Positions 23,901 through 38,900 of a stretch of 64,000 nucleotides of DNA are shown piece by piece. This DNA is from Owenia fusiformis (Eukaryota > Annelida > Polychaeta > Sabellida > Oweniidae). The DNA lies in contig CAIIXF020000008.1 in the NCBI GenBank assembly GCA_903813345.2, positions 30,382,005 to 30,446,004 on the forward strand. The letters are read 5' to 3'. The first letter of the stretch is position 1. Every line of letters begins with the position of its first letter. The translations under genes were made by a program, and so were the position numbers. Below the pieces are notes generated by a model. It ran no database searches and had not been told where the DNA came from. It saw only the letters and a program-made list of their open reading frames with translations.

Positions 23901-26900
23901 CTTGCCGATGAAAATTCGAACGAACGAAGGTGGTACGCAAGAGAGGTAACTATGTCTGTCATCTTTAAACTCTTGGGCTTTCCCTCCTCTTAACACCATG
24001 AACACTGTGCATGGAATTATTACACCAAAAGTAGTGCAAAATGGCCTTTTCACGCGTTGGCATAAAGTTTTGATGACATTTAAAGACATAGTTCCTCTTT
24101 CACGTACATGTATATTATCTCATGGAAATGGGCATACCAGCGCAAAGATCTTTGTTCCGTGGTGAAGAAAAGCCATCAAACATTGTCTGAAGAGCAGATT
24201 TATCTCCGTAATTCTACTTTTAACATGGCGACCTTGACCTTGAAAAAATATAGCCATTTGGGCGATAATAGGTGATTCAAAAGTGAAAATGAGTGCTTTT
24301 TTCGTAGTTTTACTTTGACCAAGCCTAGAAAAAAATCGAAGTGGTACTTACCCCCAATTTTTGATATTTTTGCTGTCTAGAAGTGTCCTATATGATATCA
24401 AAGTTTAAGAAAATTTGTATGTCTAGAAATATTTTATAAATTAGTGCCAATATGGTAGGTTTGGGTGCTTTTTTGCTCTCATTTTTTACCCCATTTCTAC
24501 GGTCCCATGGCAACTATTAGGCTTTGGTAAGCATGCCAACTTGATTTTTGAAGGACATCCACCTGAGAGTAGTTGGGCCAAGTTTGATGGAAAATGGGCC
24601 TGGTTTGATATGCTGGCAGTGAGGTTGATTGTGGCATGTAGTAAAACGGCAAAACAATGGTGGAGTCATACCGCATTGATTTTCGGCAATATGATTTCCT
24701 AAATACGACAGAAATACGAGCGACTTCTTGATTTAGAATTGTGAACACTTTACAGCATTAAAAAAACTCCGAACATTTAACTATTTTATTAATATCTTCG
24801 GAGAACGAGAATCAAATTGACCCATCTTTACTTTTTGATATGTTTGGATGTTTTCTAAGAGGTCCAGGTACTCAGACCTTCACAATTTAAAGATCTTAAT
24901 CAGTACAAAATGTTCGGATTTTTTCTACTTTTGCCGTTCGGTAAATTACAACCTCGTTAAAAGTAAGCATCCTTATTTATCAATACAATTCATTACAACA
25001 CTGCAAACATCTCCTTCACACGAGCCTTCATTTTTTATCTCTTGTTTGGAATAACTTTCTCAATAAAGAATCAGCCTATAAAGTTCGATCCTGCGATAAT
25101 TGTATAAAGAAATATTCAAAAATAAAACATAGAGTCAGGTTAATCTTATGCTTGCATACTGTGTAATATGATTTATGCAAAAATGTCACATGGGTTATTG
25201 ATGGGACGTTGAGGTAGAGGTTGAACACTAAATATAACCTCATCAATGTACATACATTGATTCCTGGCTGAGATGCTCAAATCGACCTAGGGGAAGAGGG
25301 CTTGCTAACAGCTGGTTATATTCATAATTGTAGTTATATCTTTATTGTCATTTAAACATACATGTTTTTGCATATTATAATTATGATAACCCCTCGTATA
25401 CAACTACATTGAAAATAGATAACAAATCTTAATCAGTATATTAGCAAGACCTTTTGGCATGATTTCGTTTCTTAATTTCAGATGTACCCCATTGGGGCGA
25501 ATGGGGAGCTTGGAGCAAATGCCCTGGTGTGACGGAACGATGTGGTGTGAGGTTTCGTGAAAAGCTGTGCATAGATGAGAGTGGAGCATGGCAATTGGGA
25601 AAATGTATCGGCGAACGACCGACTGAACAAGGAAACTGCAATTGTAAATCGCCGACAGAACACACCGGTGGGCGATCCGCCGGTTTTCAAACCTATAAAG
25701 TGCGAGATGTGAAGCCATACTCGTACATAGTATCGATTTCGAAAAACGTTTCTTATTCTGGAGAAGCTACCGGACATTTCTGTGGTGGTATAATAACTTC
25801 CGACACACGGGTCATGACTGCTGCACATTGTGCCTGTATTAATGGTTATTGTTGTTCAGAGAATAAGTTCCTGTAAGTTTTTTAGGAATCTATACTAGTA
25901 ATCGCAGTTTCAGCTCCACCAAAAGCTTTGTTGCTGTTTTAATGTTACCCTTCTAATTATTAGAATATAGTCCGGAGTAGGGATACTATTGGTTATTTGG
26001 TTTTCTGTATAAAAAAGCCTTTTCTCCTTTTCTGTCCCGTCGCAGCGCCATCTAGTGTTTGATAAATGAATCAAGGTTTATTCTCGATAGGGTAAGTACT
26101 AATCTATCAGGAAACATTTACAAGTTTGGTTAGAAACAGAATTTTTATAGATGGCGGAGTGATTTTTGAGACTATGTAGAGCAGAATAATTTTCTGAAAC
26201 AGGTAGCTTTACGGTGGTAGCTCTCTCCAGATTCAGTTATCTCGAAAACGGTGTGGTCACCGTATGCTAATTTTGTAACGGCAAGCTAGACAAGACTCCA
26301 ATGAACACTGGGCACTGTTTCGCTGAGCTAGATCTGTGCCCATGAATATATTATGAAATGAAACGTTATAATGGTCGTCAATGGGATTTTTTACTGCAAT
26401 CTTGACCCTATTAGTATAGTTTCCATATAGCTTTTGAAATCTCGCTAAATCTCGTTTTTCGTGAGATTTTAAGAGACTTGCATATTAGACCTCTAATGAC
26501 TTACATTACCTTCTTTTAAATGGTATATTTGAATTCAGTGGAATGTTTTCTCCTAAAATAGCTTTGATTTACACAGTTATGTAATTTGAATAATTTTCTA
26601 TGACAATTTAAAAAAAGTTGGGCCAAATGTCCATAGATGCAATGCTAAAATTCTTTAAAACCGTGGATTATTTGTATGTCAATCAACATTAGCATGTTTA
26701 ATCACAACATGTTCATAAACAGTGTCATCATGTGGTATATCATTCAAGTTTTATACAGATTCAACAAACACACTTTGATAAATCATGAAATTAAGCCACT
26801 TTTCCAAAATTTTAGCATGTAAGTGAATGGAGCTCTAGCCAGAGTTAAAAGCTGAATAAAAGATGGCAGTACGAGATTTCATTGATTTTTCTGCTATTTA

Positions 26901-29900
26901 GAAACTATCCTATTGGTCTTGCGCCGTTTTATTTTCAGAACTTCAAAATGTGATTTGAAAAATTGGAAAATAAGCGCTGGATTATTGAAACCACATGCAA
27001 AGAAGATTGATGAAAACGGTCAAGTAATGGAAGTTGTCAGTGTTGTGATCCATGAGAATTATACAAAAAATGCAGAAGGCCTACCAGAAGAAAATGACAT
27101 CGCAATGATCAAAGTCAAAGCGACATTTAACTTCACAAAACCTAATGTTCAACCATGCGATCTCCCGACAAGTATTTGTAGGGGTTCTAATGACGAGAAA
27201 TGTGAACGACATTCAGCTTGGCAGCAATGGGACTGCGAAATAGCAGGCTGGGGTCAATACAAAGCTTACAGTAAGAAGTCTATTCTTCGCTTCTTTTTGA
27301 ATGAGTACTTCATTTTAGAATCTGAATTGCATATTATATTGCATGTACGCGTGTTCTCATATTTTGGCGTGCTGTTACACTTTGAAACAAAGGCTATCCT
27401 ACCTCGATCGCGCATGAGCGAGATTTTTTTCAGTTTCGTCAAGGGCATTTTTGAGTAAATTGACTGCCACTCTGAAAGCTTTGAATGTTTTGAGTAAGGA
27501 ATTCGTCCATATTGTTACTCATTCAATTCCAATTGTAAATTAGTTAACTTCATGTCCAAAAATATATGTCTGTACCAAGGCACGCCATTTTAAACGTTGA
27601 TCTGTACAGGGTGCAGTCCATGTAAATTCTTTAATAGTACAGGGCGCTTGAAAGTATAAGCTGATATATTCATAATGATTTAGAGGTCTTATACCAAAAC
27701 AAATTCAGAGATAGTCAGTGATATATACAAGTGCCGATCAAAAATTTTTACCGTTGGCTCTAAATTTTATAACAAGCGGAGTTGGATGCTCAAACTTAAA
27801 CATGAGACAGGATAGATAGTTTGCTTGAAACAGTACGCGTTTCATATAACCCTACTATCACACCAAACTAGTTCTCACTACGTTCTCGAAAACGGGCTTC
27901 AACTGTGTACGAACGGACTGGACCTACTCAGAACCGTTTGGGATCTATTTACAAACTTCATCGAACGTACTCGAACGGGTAGGTCCTCTAGAACTTAGAC
28001 AATGCTCAAAATGTTCTCGTGCTCGTCACGTTCTACAATTAGAACGAGTGACAATGTACTAACGACGAGCTGGACGTACTACGAACGGAACCGTCGTACT
28101 TCAATCCTACTAGGGACGCTTTAACAACGAGTTGAAGTGTCTGAGGACGTGTTGAGAACGAGGTAGAACTAATTGCAAACGGGTTTAAACTGATTAAGAA
28201 CGTATTTAACACTGCTTATGAACGAGTTAGCAAAAATATAGCTATCACACCAAACAAGTTGCCACTGCGTTCTTCAAAACTGGTTTTAAACTGTGTGCGA
28301 ACGGAATGAACGTAGCTGCAACTTTCTAAGGTCTATTTACGAACTTTATGATCGTTCTCAGACGGGAATGTGAATTTAGAACTTTGAATCGATTCAAAAT
28401 TCGATGGCGACCATACCGTTCTGTAATCAGGTCAAGTTGACCTTCTACACTAAGGTACGCGTTCTACTACGTTGCACACCGACGTGGTGCGACCTGAACG
28501 AACTGCGAACGAGATGGACGTATTGAAGACTGTTTAAGAACGAAGAAGCTAATTATTTCAGACATATTTCCCGACCACAGCCAGATTGAGCCCGTTTTAC
28601 GACGTTTTCGTAGGACTGGCAAGAACGGGTAAGAACTAGTTTGGTGTGATAGGGGGGTAAATTAGTTTATTGTACTGGATGAGCGTGGTGTAAAAGTGGT
28701 TTTGAAAAAAAGCAAATTTCTCTTTATGTAGGTAATTTGTGGTTTATGATTCTACATTGATTCTGAAAATACTGGTGTATAGTTTTTCAGTGTTTTAGAA
28801 ATATTCAGATTTATACCCCCTTGTTTGATTTTGAGAGGGGTACTAGGAAGGCCATGTAAAATTCCTAGAATTTACAACCAATCATTTTGATATTTACAGG
28901 TAATCATTTACTTATCATGTCCTACGAAAGTAATAAGTTTCATCAAAGTTAGTCAACTGGTTGCTATGGAAACGGAGATCATATGTCAAAAAGTACACAA
29001 TTTCGTCAAAATGTAAGACACCCCATGAGACGAAACACATATTATTTTAATGAAATGGGGAAGAAACACCATAAAAACATTTTAGAAAACTTATTCAGAG
29101 TATGTTTGATAATATTAAATCAACTGATGTTTTATCTTATCCACACAGTGAAATCTATTGCTCATGATTATATGGCAATGCAAATTAATTTAGAAAGGAG
29201 ACGTGGCACTTTTCCAAAGAATTCTTAACTTGTGTCAAAATCTTTTAAGAAAATAAATAACCAATTGTCCTGTTATTTACAGATATTATTCACATCATTA
29301 TGTTTGACTATCATGGAAAGTTTCATCAGTGTTGATTTACTGGTTACTATAGTGTGCAGATTTATACCCCTTGGTATGATTTTTAATGGGGGTACAATGA
29401 AAGCCATCTATAATTCCTAAAATATACAGCCAATCATCTTGATATTTACAGGTAATCGTCTACATATCATGTCTTACAACCATGACAATTTTCATCAATG
29501 TGTATCAATTGGTTGCTATGGAAACATAAAGCATTTTTTCAAAAGTACACATTAAGGGATGTACTATTAAAGCCATATATAATTCCTAGAATATCTAACG
29601 AATCATCTTGTTATTGACAGGTAGTTATCTACTCACCTGGTGTTCTTCCACTATAAAAAGTTCATAAATGTGGGGCAAATGGTTGCTATGGTAACATAAA
29701 TCATTTGTTAAAAAGTATAAATTAGGGCGTACTATGAAAGCCATTTATAATTCCTTAAATATCAAAACAATCATTATGATATTTACAGACAATCTACTAC
29801 TTATTATGTCCTACCATGATGACAAGTTTCATCAATGTGGGTCAAATGTGGGTAGAAATCTATTTATTAAAAAATTACACATTTCTTAAAATTTTAAGAC

Positions 29901-32900
29901 ACATCCTAAGACATTGAAAATCTTCATTGAATTGGGAGGAATTAGCATGAAAACATTTTAAAAAACCTATTTTGAGTATGTCTGATAATATTTAATCAAT
30001 GGATATTTCATCTGGGCCATTTGATGTATTGTATTTGCTTATGATAATAAAACTATGCAGAATGCGGCTGTCACATTATGCGTAGGGACATAGTTAATTA
30101 TGAACTGATCTCACTTAGTCATCTTTTATATAATTTGCATCAAAATCCTCATTCATAGATCTTTCAATGTCTACTTCTGTCAAAGCATCCGTTGCAATCT
30201 TTATGTGACTATATGTCTATGAGATCATCAGGTGGAATGGGTTGGTCTGGCCAATTTGGCTCTATTTTGCCATCAACAAGTTACCACGTCACTTGTAATA
30301 AACAAACTAAGAGATATATTAAACTATATTATACTATATTAATTATTATTAACTATTACACCCAATTAAAAATACTGGAAATCCTTCTTAATGAATTCTA
30401 AAAACAATGAACAGTTGAAAAAACCAGCAGACATAAAAAAGTTGAGAACAACAGCATGCATTACTCTGAGTGTAAAACATTCCGTTGATGACCAGTGATG
30501 GCAATAAAGCGTCCACTGCTTTGATTGATGAGATGTGTTAAGTTTTATGAAATGTTTCCATGCTTATTTCTCCCAAAATGATGAACATATTATGTGCTGA
30601 ATGTCAAAGGTTGCATGCGTCTTAGATTTTTTACGAAAATGTGTACTCTTTTAGCAAATGATTTATGTTACCATAGCAACCAAATTACCAACATTGAAGG
30701 CACTTATTATACTGGTAGGACATATGTAAACGGATGATTACCCGTCAATATCAAGATGATTGATTGAATATTCTAGGAATTATACATGGCTTTCATAGTA
30801 ACCCCTTAATGTGCACTTTTTAACAAATTATTTCTGTTATCAGAGCAACCAATAGACCAACATTGATGGCACTTGTCATACTGGTAGGACATGATGAGCA
30901 GATGATTACCTGTAAATATCAAGATGATTGATTAAATATTCTGGGAATTATACATAGTACCCCCTTAATGTGCAAAATTTAAGAAATGATTTCTGTTACC
31001 TTAGCAACCAAATGACCAACATTGATGGCACTTGTCATACTGGTAAGACATGATAAGCAGATGATTACCCATAAATATCAAGATGATTAATTGAATATTC
31101 TAGGAATTATACATAGTATTTTCTTAATGTGTATTTTTTAATAAATTATTTCTGTAACCATAGCTACCAAGTGTTAAACATTAATGAAACTTGCCATAGT
31201 GGTAGTGCATTATAAGTAGATGATTACCTGTAAATATCAAGATGAAAGGTTGTATATTCTAGGAATTATAGATGGCTTTCATAGTACCCCCCTTAAAATC
31301 ATACCAACGGGGTATAAATCTGTTTACCATAGTAACCAGTAATCCAACACTAATGAAATTTTCCATGATAGTCAAAAATAATGATGTGAATAGCATCTGT
31401 TAATTTCAGGAAAAATGGTTACTTTTTTTCTTCAAAGAGTTGAACACAAATAAAGAATTATTTGGAAAAGTGCCACATCCCCTTTCTAAATTTACTTGCA
31501 TTGCCATATAATCATCAGCAATAGATTCCACTGTGTGGATAAGATAAAACAGCAGTTGATTTAATATTATCTAATATACTTTGAATAAATTTTCTAAAAT
31601 GGTTTCATGGTGATTCCTTCCAATTTCATGAAAATAATATGTGTTTTGTCTCACGGGGTATCTTACATTTTGACGAAAATGTGTACTTTTTAACATATGA
31701 TCTCCATTTCCATAGCAACCAGTTGATCAACTTTAATGAAACTTGTCATTATGGTAGGATATGATAAGAACATCATTACCTGGGAAAAATCTAGATGATT
31801 GGCTCTATATTCTAGGAATGATATATGGCTTTCCAGGCACCCCCTCCCCTTAAAATTACACCAGGGGGGTATAAATAAGAATATTTCCAAAAACGCTGAA
31901 AACTAGACACAAATGATTTCAGAATCAATGTAAAAAAATAAACCATAAAATAACCTACATGAAGAGAAATTTGCTACTTTTCAAAACCACTTTTACACCA
32001 CGCTCATCCAGTATTGGTAGTGACACAGAGTCAATAAATGTTTTCAATGACTCTGTTAGGTGGAGGAGCGTTCTATATGAAATATCTGCTGATTTGTGCT
32101 TCTGGAAATTATTTACCAACATCGTTTACCATCGATCTCTTATACAAAGGCCTTAAACATGTGTTTTGGATTGGGTGGACAGATATAGGAAGTGCATTGC
32201 AACTGGGGTGAATATTTTGAAGGAGAATGAATATTAGCATAAAACCTACAAAACATGATTACTACTACAGTCTGTTGACAGATGACACTACTTAATGTTA
32301 GAAATTTCCAAAACTGCTGCTTAAAGTACATTCTTTCTGAGACTAACATTTTATGATGGTCTCAGATTTTTTGTAAAAAACGCTGCTCCACCTAACTTAA
32401 TCTTTGAAAATGTGTGTTGACTCAGAGTCACTCCCAATGGACCAATTTTTATGAAAATCAAACTGTTTAAAGCAAACTCTGTCTAATGTAAAGTTTGAAC
32501 ATCCAACTTCTCCTATTATGAAATCGAGAGCCAACTGTAGGAAACTTTTCGATCGGCCATTGCACTATAAAGCTACGTTCACACCAGCGGCGCTTTGATG
32601 GCACTTTCAAGCGGCTTGTAAAGCAGCACCAAAGCGTAACAAAGCTTGATTAACATGTAAATCGTAGAAAAGCTCGGAGTTAAGCGGGATATTCGGCAAG
32701 AGCGCCAAAAAATTTTAAACAGTTCAAAAATTTTGGGCGTTCTGTTACGAATTGATTAAAGTGCCGAGTGCGTATCAAAGCTTAACAAACCGTAAATAAG
32801 CTAAGCAAAGCTTGACCCAAAGCGTAGGAAAGCTTAAAGTCCCCGTGTAAAGTTTAAACCACTTTGGCTTATATCGTAGTCTTACCCAATGTTATCAAAG

Positions 32901-35900
32901 TGTGATATGTGAAACTTTTTTTTTAAATTTCAAAAAGTGGTTTTTGATAGACTTTTTGTTCCAGAATTTGTGAATTTATTTAAAACTAACTTTTAGAGGT
33001 CACATATATCTTTTAATTAGCCACAATTCATATCAATGCATAGCATTCATCCTCACATGTTTTTTGCCGAAAAAATTAAGAAAATCGGTTCATAAATAAG
33101 CGAGAAATGAACTTATCAGTGCAAGAAAATGGTTTCGAGAAAAATGCATTTCAAAATTTTAGTTCTCATAGAAACCAATGGTACAATGATATCTAAAACA
33201 TAATATATTTTTCCTTTTAACCTAATTAGACAATCAACATTGATTGATTATTGAAGTCTAGCATATTGAGAAAAGATAGACATCGAACAAAAAATTTCAA
33301 TTTTTTTCAAAAAGTTTTTGGTACCTTTGTGACATCACTAATGTTTCAAAATATTTTTGATATGCTAAAACATTGAAGTGGCCCATTAAATATGGCATTT
33401 TATTATTGAAATAGTGTGTCCCTTGTTCAATCTTTGCATTGGTGTTAAAAAGATAATCTTTTTTGAAATGCATTAAGAAATATTTGATGATTAAAAAATT
33501 TCAACTTTTTTTGAAAAAAGGCGGGAAATTTGAATATTTGAGAAATGAAATGCTCACAACATTTTTTTCAAAATTTTTTTCTTCTCAAAAATCTCTAAAA
33601 ATTACTTTTTAAGTCATGACAAATAGTAAATGAATGATAAAAAAATATTTTCAAACTTTCAAGCTTAACAGAGCTCGGTTCAAAGCGGGAACCCCAGCCT
33701 CTTCATGGTCTGTTACCACTTGACACGCTTCGTTAAGATGTTTCAAGATTTGCTACGATCTGGCATGAAGATATGACAGGAGGTCAGACGCTTTCATCAG
33801 TATCTGACACTCTTTGTTACACTTTCATGAAGGACTTTCAAGCTTTCCAACGAATTGAGACGCTTAAATGAAGGATTAAAACGCTTTGTTAGGCTTTGTT
33901 TAGCTTCACAAGCTTCCTCACGCTCTCTCACGCTCTTTCACGCCGTGTGACAAACATCATATCTTCTTCAGATCGTGTTCTCGTGTTCTCTCGGGAGTCA
34001 AAGATTCAATGGTTTTATAGATCTACTGCATCTTAAAATAGTCATTGGATCAAAAGCGGCATGAAATCGGCTCTCGACATTTCCCAATGCGTGACAGAGC
34101 TTAACAGAGCGTAACAATGCACAATAGAGCTTGGCAATCGTATCAGAGCCTGATTTAAAGACATGTTAAACAGATAAACAGATAAACAGTCATTATTACA
34201 TAATTATGAAATTAATAAGTCTGAAAATACAATTGGTCAGAATGAACTAAAACCTGCTTGAAACTGAAAAACATTGCATGCTCTATTCCACACAATTTGG
34301 AAGCTTTTGAAATTCGCAGTAACAATGAATAAGCAGCCTGTATATAATCATTGCATAGAAAACACTTCATGTAGTGTTTATCAGATGTATTGAGTTGACC
34401 AAAATACTCCTTTGTTTACTACATACTGGACTACATATTGGCTCCCTTACATATATGTTACTGTACATATTGTAGAATTAGCCCAATAGAGCAAAATCAA
34501 CATCTTATATTGTTAGTACCTCAGTGTAAATACTCGCATCTGATTGGTCAATTAGCGGTCAACATTTTTGCCTGTACCTCACTTGTGCATCATGGGATAT
34601 CATATTATTGACCGCGTATGTTACTGTACTACACTTGTGAATTATGGGAAATATGACGTCACAATGTTTACAGAAAAAAACATGGTAGTCCGACATTTTG
34701 TACACGTTGATGAAAGTGATATTTTGACTTTTCTACACGACGAGTATAGCAACAATACAAATAGAAACGCAAAATTAACATTAATTTACTAGTGAGTACG
34801 CAGTTATGTGCCGAAAACAGAGAGTTTAGCTTCCACTGTCTTCAGATTTTCTTAAAAATTATTGCTGGCGTGGTTCGTAGAAAAGATTGTGAAATGAAGC
34901 CATGATTGATGACTGTCGTATATATGAGTATTATTAGTTTCTTCTGACTAACAAAACAATTGTAGACCTCTCCATTCGGTCAACCGTCAAAATCATATAC
35001 CTCGACTGTAAACCTTGAAACACTGTTGACCTCGACCTTCGGTCTCTGTCAACAGTAGCTTCTCGGTTTACAGTCTCGGTATACAATTTTGCCGGTTGAC
35101 CTCTGGAGAGGTCAACAATTGTATACTATCAACGTAATAGACAGCTTGCCCAACCTTACAGGCAAACTATCATATACAAATTTGAAGATAAGACTAATGT
35201 TGTCACATTGAATTATGATAATAAGTAAATAACTTTTTGTAATATTTTGCACGGGTATAACCATGCACGGTCGAATAATACACAGGGTTACTCTAAATTG
35301 TAGAAACATGAATGTGATTCTAACTTATAATTAATTAATTCATATATCCCAAGGATTTCACCTGTCCCCTTCCTGACCAAACCTTGTTTTATTTTTGATT
35401 TTTTACAATGAAATAAATTTCTCTATCATTTTTATTTCCAAATGTTATTGACATGAGAACTCAAATGATCAATGGGAAAACAATGCTTAACTTGCACTGA
35501 AATAGGTATTCCAGCAGGCCTAGGAAAATATGGCTAGAAAAGGGCTACAAGTGGACAAACTATTCCCCCTGAAAAGTATTTTAAGGGTCAGGTTACAAAA
35601 TTCGTGATTGCATTGAAAAGCTTCGAATGCTAATTTACAAGAATGGATGTATTACAAAAAAAGAAAATATGAAGAATTCATATCGTTTATTTTGAGTGAT
35701 TATTTAGTGTCAAGTTGTGTCTCTAGTGACAGCATGTAACTGAATATCTAATTAAGTGACCTAAACTACAGCAGCTAAAATAAGCATACCGAAATATTAT
35801 AATTTAGTATGATTCAGAAAAAGGGATTATACAGTTATAACGGATTAGCAATTTATCTATTATCTTACAATTTAGCTCAATTCTTGAATTTGAAGATCTA

Positions 35901-38900
35901 CTGCTATACTGTTTATACTATATGCATTATAACAGATCGATTTGATGGTAAGAACTAGTATGTGATATGATTGATTTTACCTTTTTGTCATCATTGCTAA
36001 GGAATATAATAATACCATTCCAATTAATGATAACTCAATTATTGTATTACTTCCGCTTGATACACATGCTAGATAATATGCTTTTAAAATTAATAAACCA
36101 TTACCAAAACTATGGTCACCCTGTAGTAGTGAAAGGCACATTAAAAATGAATATCACCCCCTTCAATCTATTTTTACAGGTTTTTATGATTATTTCACGT
36201 TTTTCTATATTTTGCGTAACCAGAACGGTGAATTTTCTTCATTTTTCTTCAAACATTTCGTCTTACCAATATTTATTATATCTGTCAATTTTAAGAAAAT
36301 CGCGCCGCTACGTTTGAAAATAATCCAAATTATGTCATTTTCCCATTGAGCTCCATTATAAAAATGGAATTTTCAAACTTAATATTTTAAAATTCTACAT
36401 GGTGAAACGTTGCATATTGAGTAGTTAGTTAATGCTATGGTGTAAAAAATTCAAAATAAAAAGGAATAAAGAAAAAATGCCACGGAGAAGTCTCATTAAC
36501 ATGTCTTTAAAGCGTCATAATCGCATCAAAGCGTAATTGTGCTTATCAAAGCGTGATTTCAAGCGTAACAAAGCCTGGTCGAAGCGGGATCAAAGCGTGA
36601 GAAACAGTAACAAGTCGGTAAATCAGAGCGTATCAGAGCGTAACATTACTTAGGAGATCGTGATATTTTGGAAAAGTAAACAAAAATGACGGCGCTGTGC
36701 TCGCCGATTTAAAGCGTGTCATTCGCCGTTGATGTGAACATAGCTTAATCATTGGTTTTGTACAATAGTGCGATCGGGGGAGGGGGGGATTTCCAAAAGA
36801 TGACCTTTCGTATTGGCACGTTCGAAAACAAATTTAATTAACAGGCCTCATTTGCCATCGAAATGGATCTCCAAATGTTCGCTGTAGTTTTATGAGTATT
36901 CTCTACAAGTATGGATCGAGTAACTTCAAAAGTATTACCGTAGGTTTGAAATGCTAATGTTGAACTAATGTTTACGCCATGATTCCCCCCGATTTCAAAT
37001 ATACTAGTAACTTTGCGCATGCGCATGCGCATGCGCAGCATGATTGTTCACATGATCACATCCTGCAATTTGATTTGAGGTAATGCGGGTGATGACGTTA
37101 TGGGGAGTCCCCGAATACGATAGAATATGAAAGAATTGTGGGTCGGAGCTACTCACTTCTTCTGGCTTTATGGCAAAGAATAGATAAATTTGTCGCACTT
37201 TTTATTCGTCTTGAAATTTTAGAAAAAACAACTATTCACAAAAATACACTTCTATTCTAACCTTCACTTAAGAAACATAACATTAACTAGGATGTGGCTC
37301 TGCGGCTGCTGCAGAAAAACCGAGTGTATTATTTACATACAATAATGTTATCGTATATACATGCTGGTTGCCAAAATGTGGCTCTGCGGCTGCGTCGCCG
37401 CAGGAAAATATACACAAATGTTTATAATGGACAATTGATAAGCTTTCTCGATAATGTAGTATTAACAAATCTCATTTTCAAAATTAAAAACTTTCCGACC
37501 ACCTGTAAAACCTTTTCTATCTTTAGCATCACAAACTCATCAATGCCCATTATTATTCTGTTGAGAGCATGATGCTAAAAATCTTTGAAATCCTCAACAA
37601 TTGAGGTTATAAGGAAAAAGGTTTGTCCGAAAATTTTTCATAAACATTCTAAAGACATAGACTTAGTTTATCTCGCCGCTTAGAGCCGAAGTGATCTTAT
37701 TCACTAACACCCCAGTCACATTTCCTACGGCGAACTTGCGGTCTATCATTTCTGCGGCCAGTAACATTTCTACGCTCGCCGTGGAATTTCTGCGCTCTCA
37801 TACTTTTGCAGTCACATTTCCCACGGCAGCCGCACGGTGAATTTTAAATTTCTGTTGATAAATAATACTTTTTTTCATTTTATTTACATCAGGACAATTT
37901 ATAAATGTTATTCATAGTGCTAGGATGTAATATCAAATGAAAAGTGATCGTGAAACATTGACAAATAATGATTCAATCTTGTTGAGCCAGTTGATTTCTA
38001 CGGGGACCTCAGAAATGACCAAATATTATAACTCCGAATTATAATTTCTACGCCTTCCCTGCGGCCTGTGAAAATCTGCATTCGCCGTACGGAGGCCGCA
38101 AGGCGAGCGTAGTTTTTCTACGCTCGCCGCAGAAATTCACCGATTTAATTGATCTGCGGTCGACTTGCGGCCGCCGTGCGACAAATGTGACTGGGGTGTT
38201 ATACATACACCGTTCACTCAGTAATACTGCATTTACAATTACCGTTCTATTTTCATAACGTTAAACGACCAAATAGAAATCATTTTCTTGCTAATTCGTA
38301 CTGCGTGACTCAAACGCAATAAAATACATTTCTATTCTAACTTTCACTTAAGAAACATAACATTAACTAGGATGTGGCTCTGCGGCTGCGTGAAGTGTCA
38401 ATGTAAGCGAATTTTATATTGATTATTAGAAGCACAGAAATTTACATAAACTGTTGAGTAAGATTCTTAAATAGAAAATTCTTAAAATACAAGTTTTATA
38501 ATTATTACCCTAAATTCATTGAGACACTTAATCTTTTTTTATAACGTGTGCTAAATAAAACCATCTTTAATTAAAGTCTCCATTCTGATATGTCTTTCTT
38601 TGCGGTCATTTTTGCACCGCTTGGTCTTAAATAGTGCATTCTAAACAACTTATCGTCGTAATCGCATGTCCTAAAGGCCTTCGCAATAAGTTATCTACAC
38701 GTTGTGTAGCTTATAGCTTTATCACTAAACTTAAACACATATGATTTTGTGATATAATATTGCTCGAAAAACGCATCTTCGATGCTCATGTTTGCTTCTT
38801 TTGAACCATCTTATATTATAAAGTCTTACTTTTGCTTCTTTTAAACCATCTTATATTATGAAGTTAGTAACTGAAAAAAACAACTGATCATGTTGCTACA

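Larger units (their letters stand above)
27735..32567. mobile_element. Palindromic foldback element, 4.8 kb including inserts
   Basis: The ends share inverted repeats around GTTGGCTCTAAATTTTATAA (27752) and its diverged complement near 32530. Further in, 28670-30090 and 30620-32012 are inverted arms, each built from diverged tandem units of about 150-240 bp containing GGTTGCTATGGAAAC, ATTTACAGGTAATCATCTAC and ATTCCTAGAAT. A palindromic MITE of the same terminal family lies at 54995-55258. Two other elements are inserted (27850-28657 and about 32012-32453). No transposase was recognised. Confidence 0.75.

Noticed and set aside
28983-29228. 81-residue frame in the foldback element
   Set aside because: The sequence is mirrored in the other arm at 31470-31690 and belongs to the palindrome.
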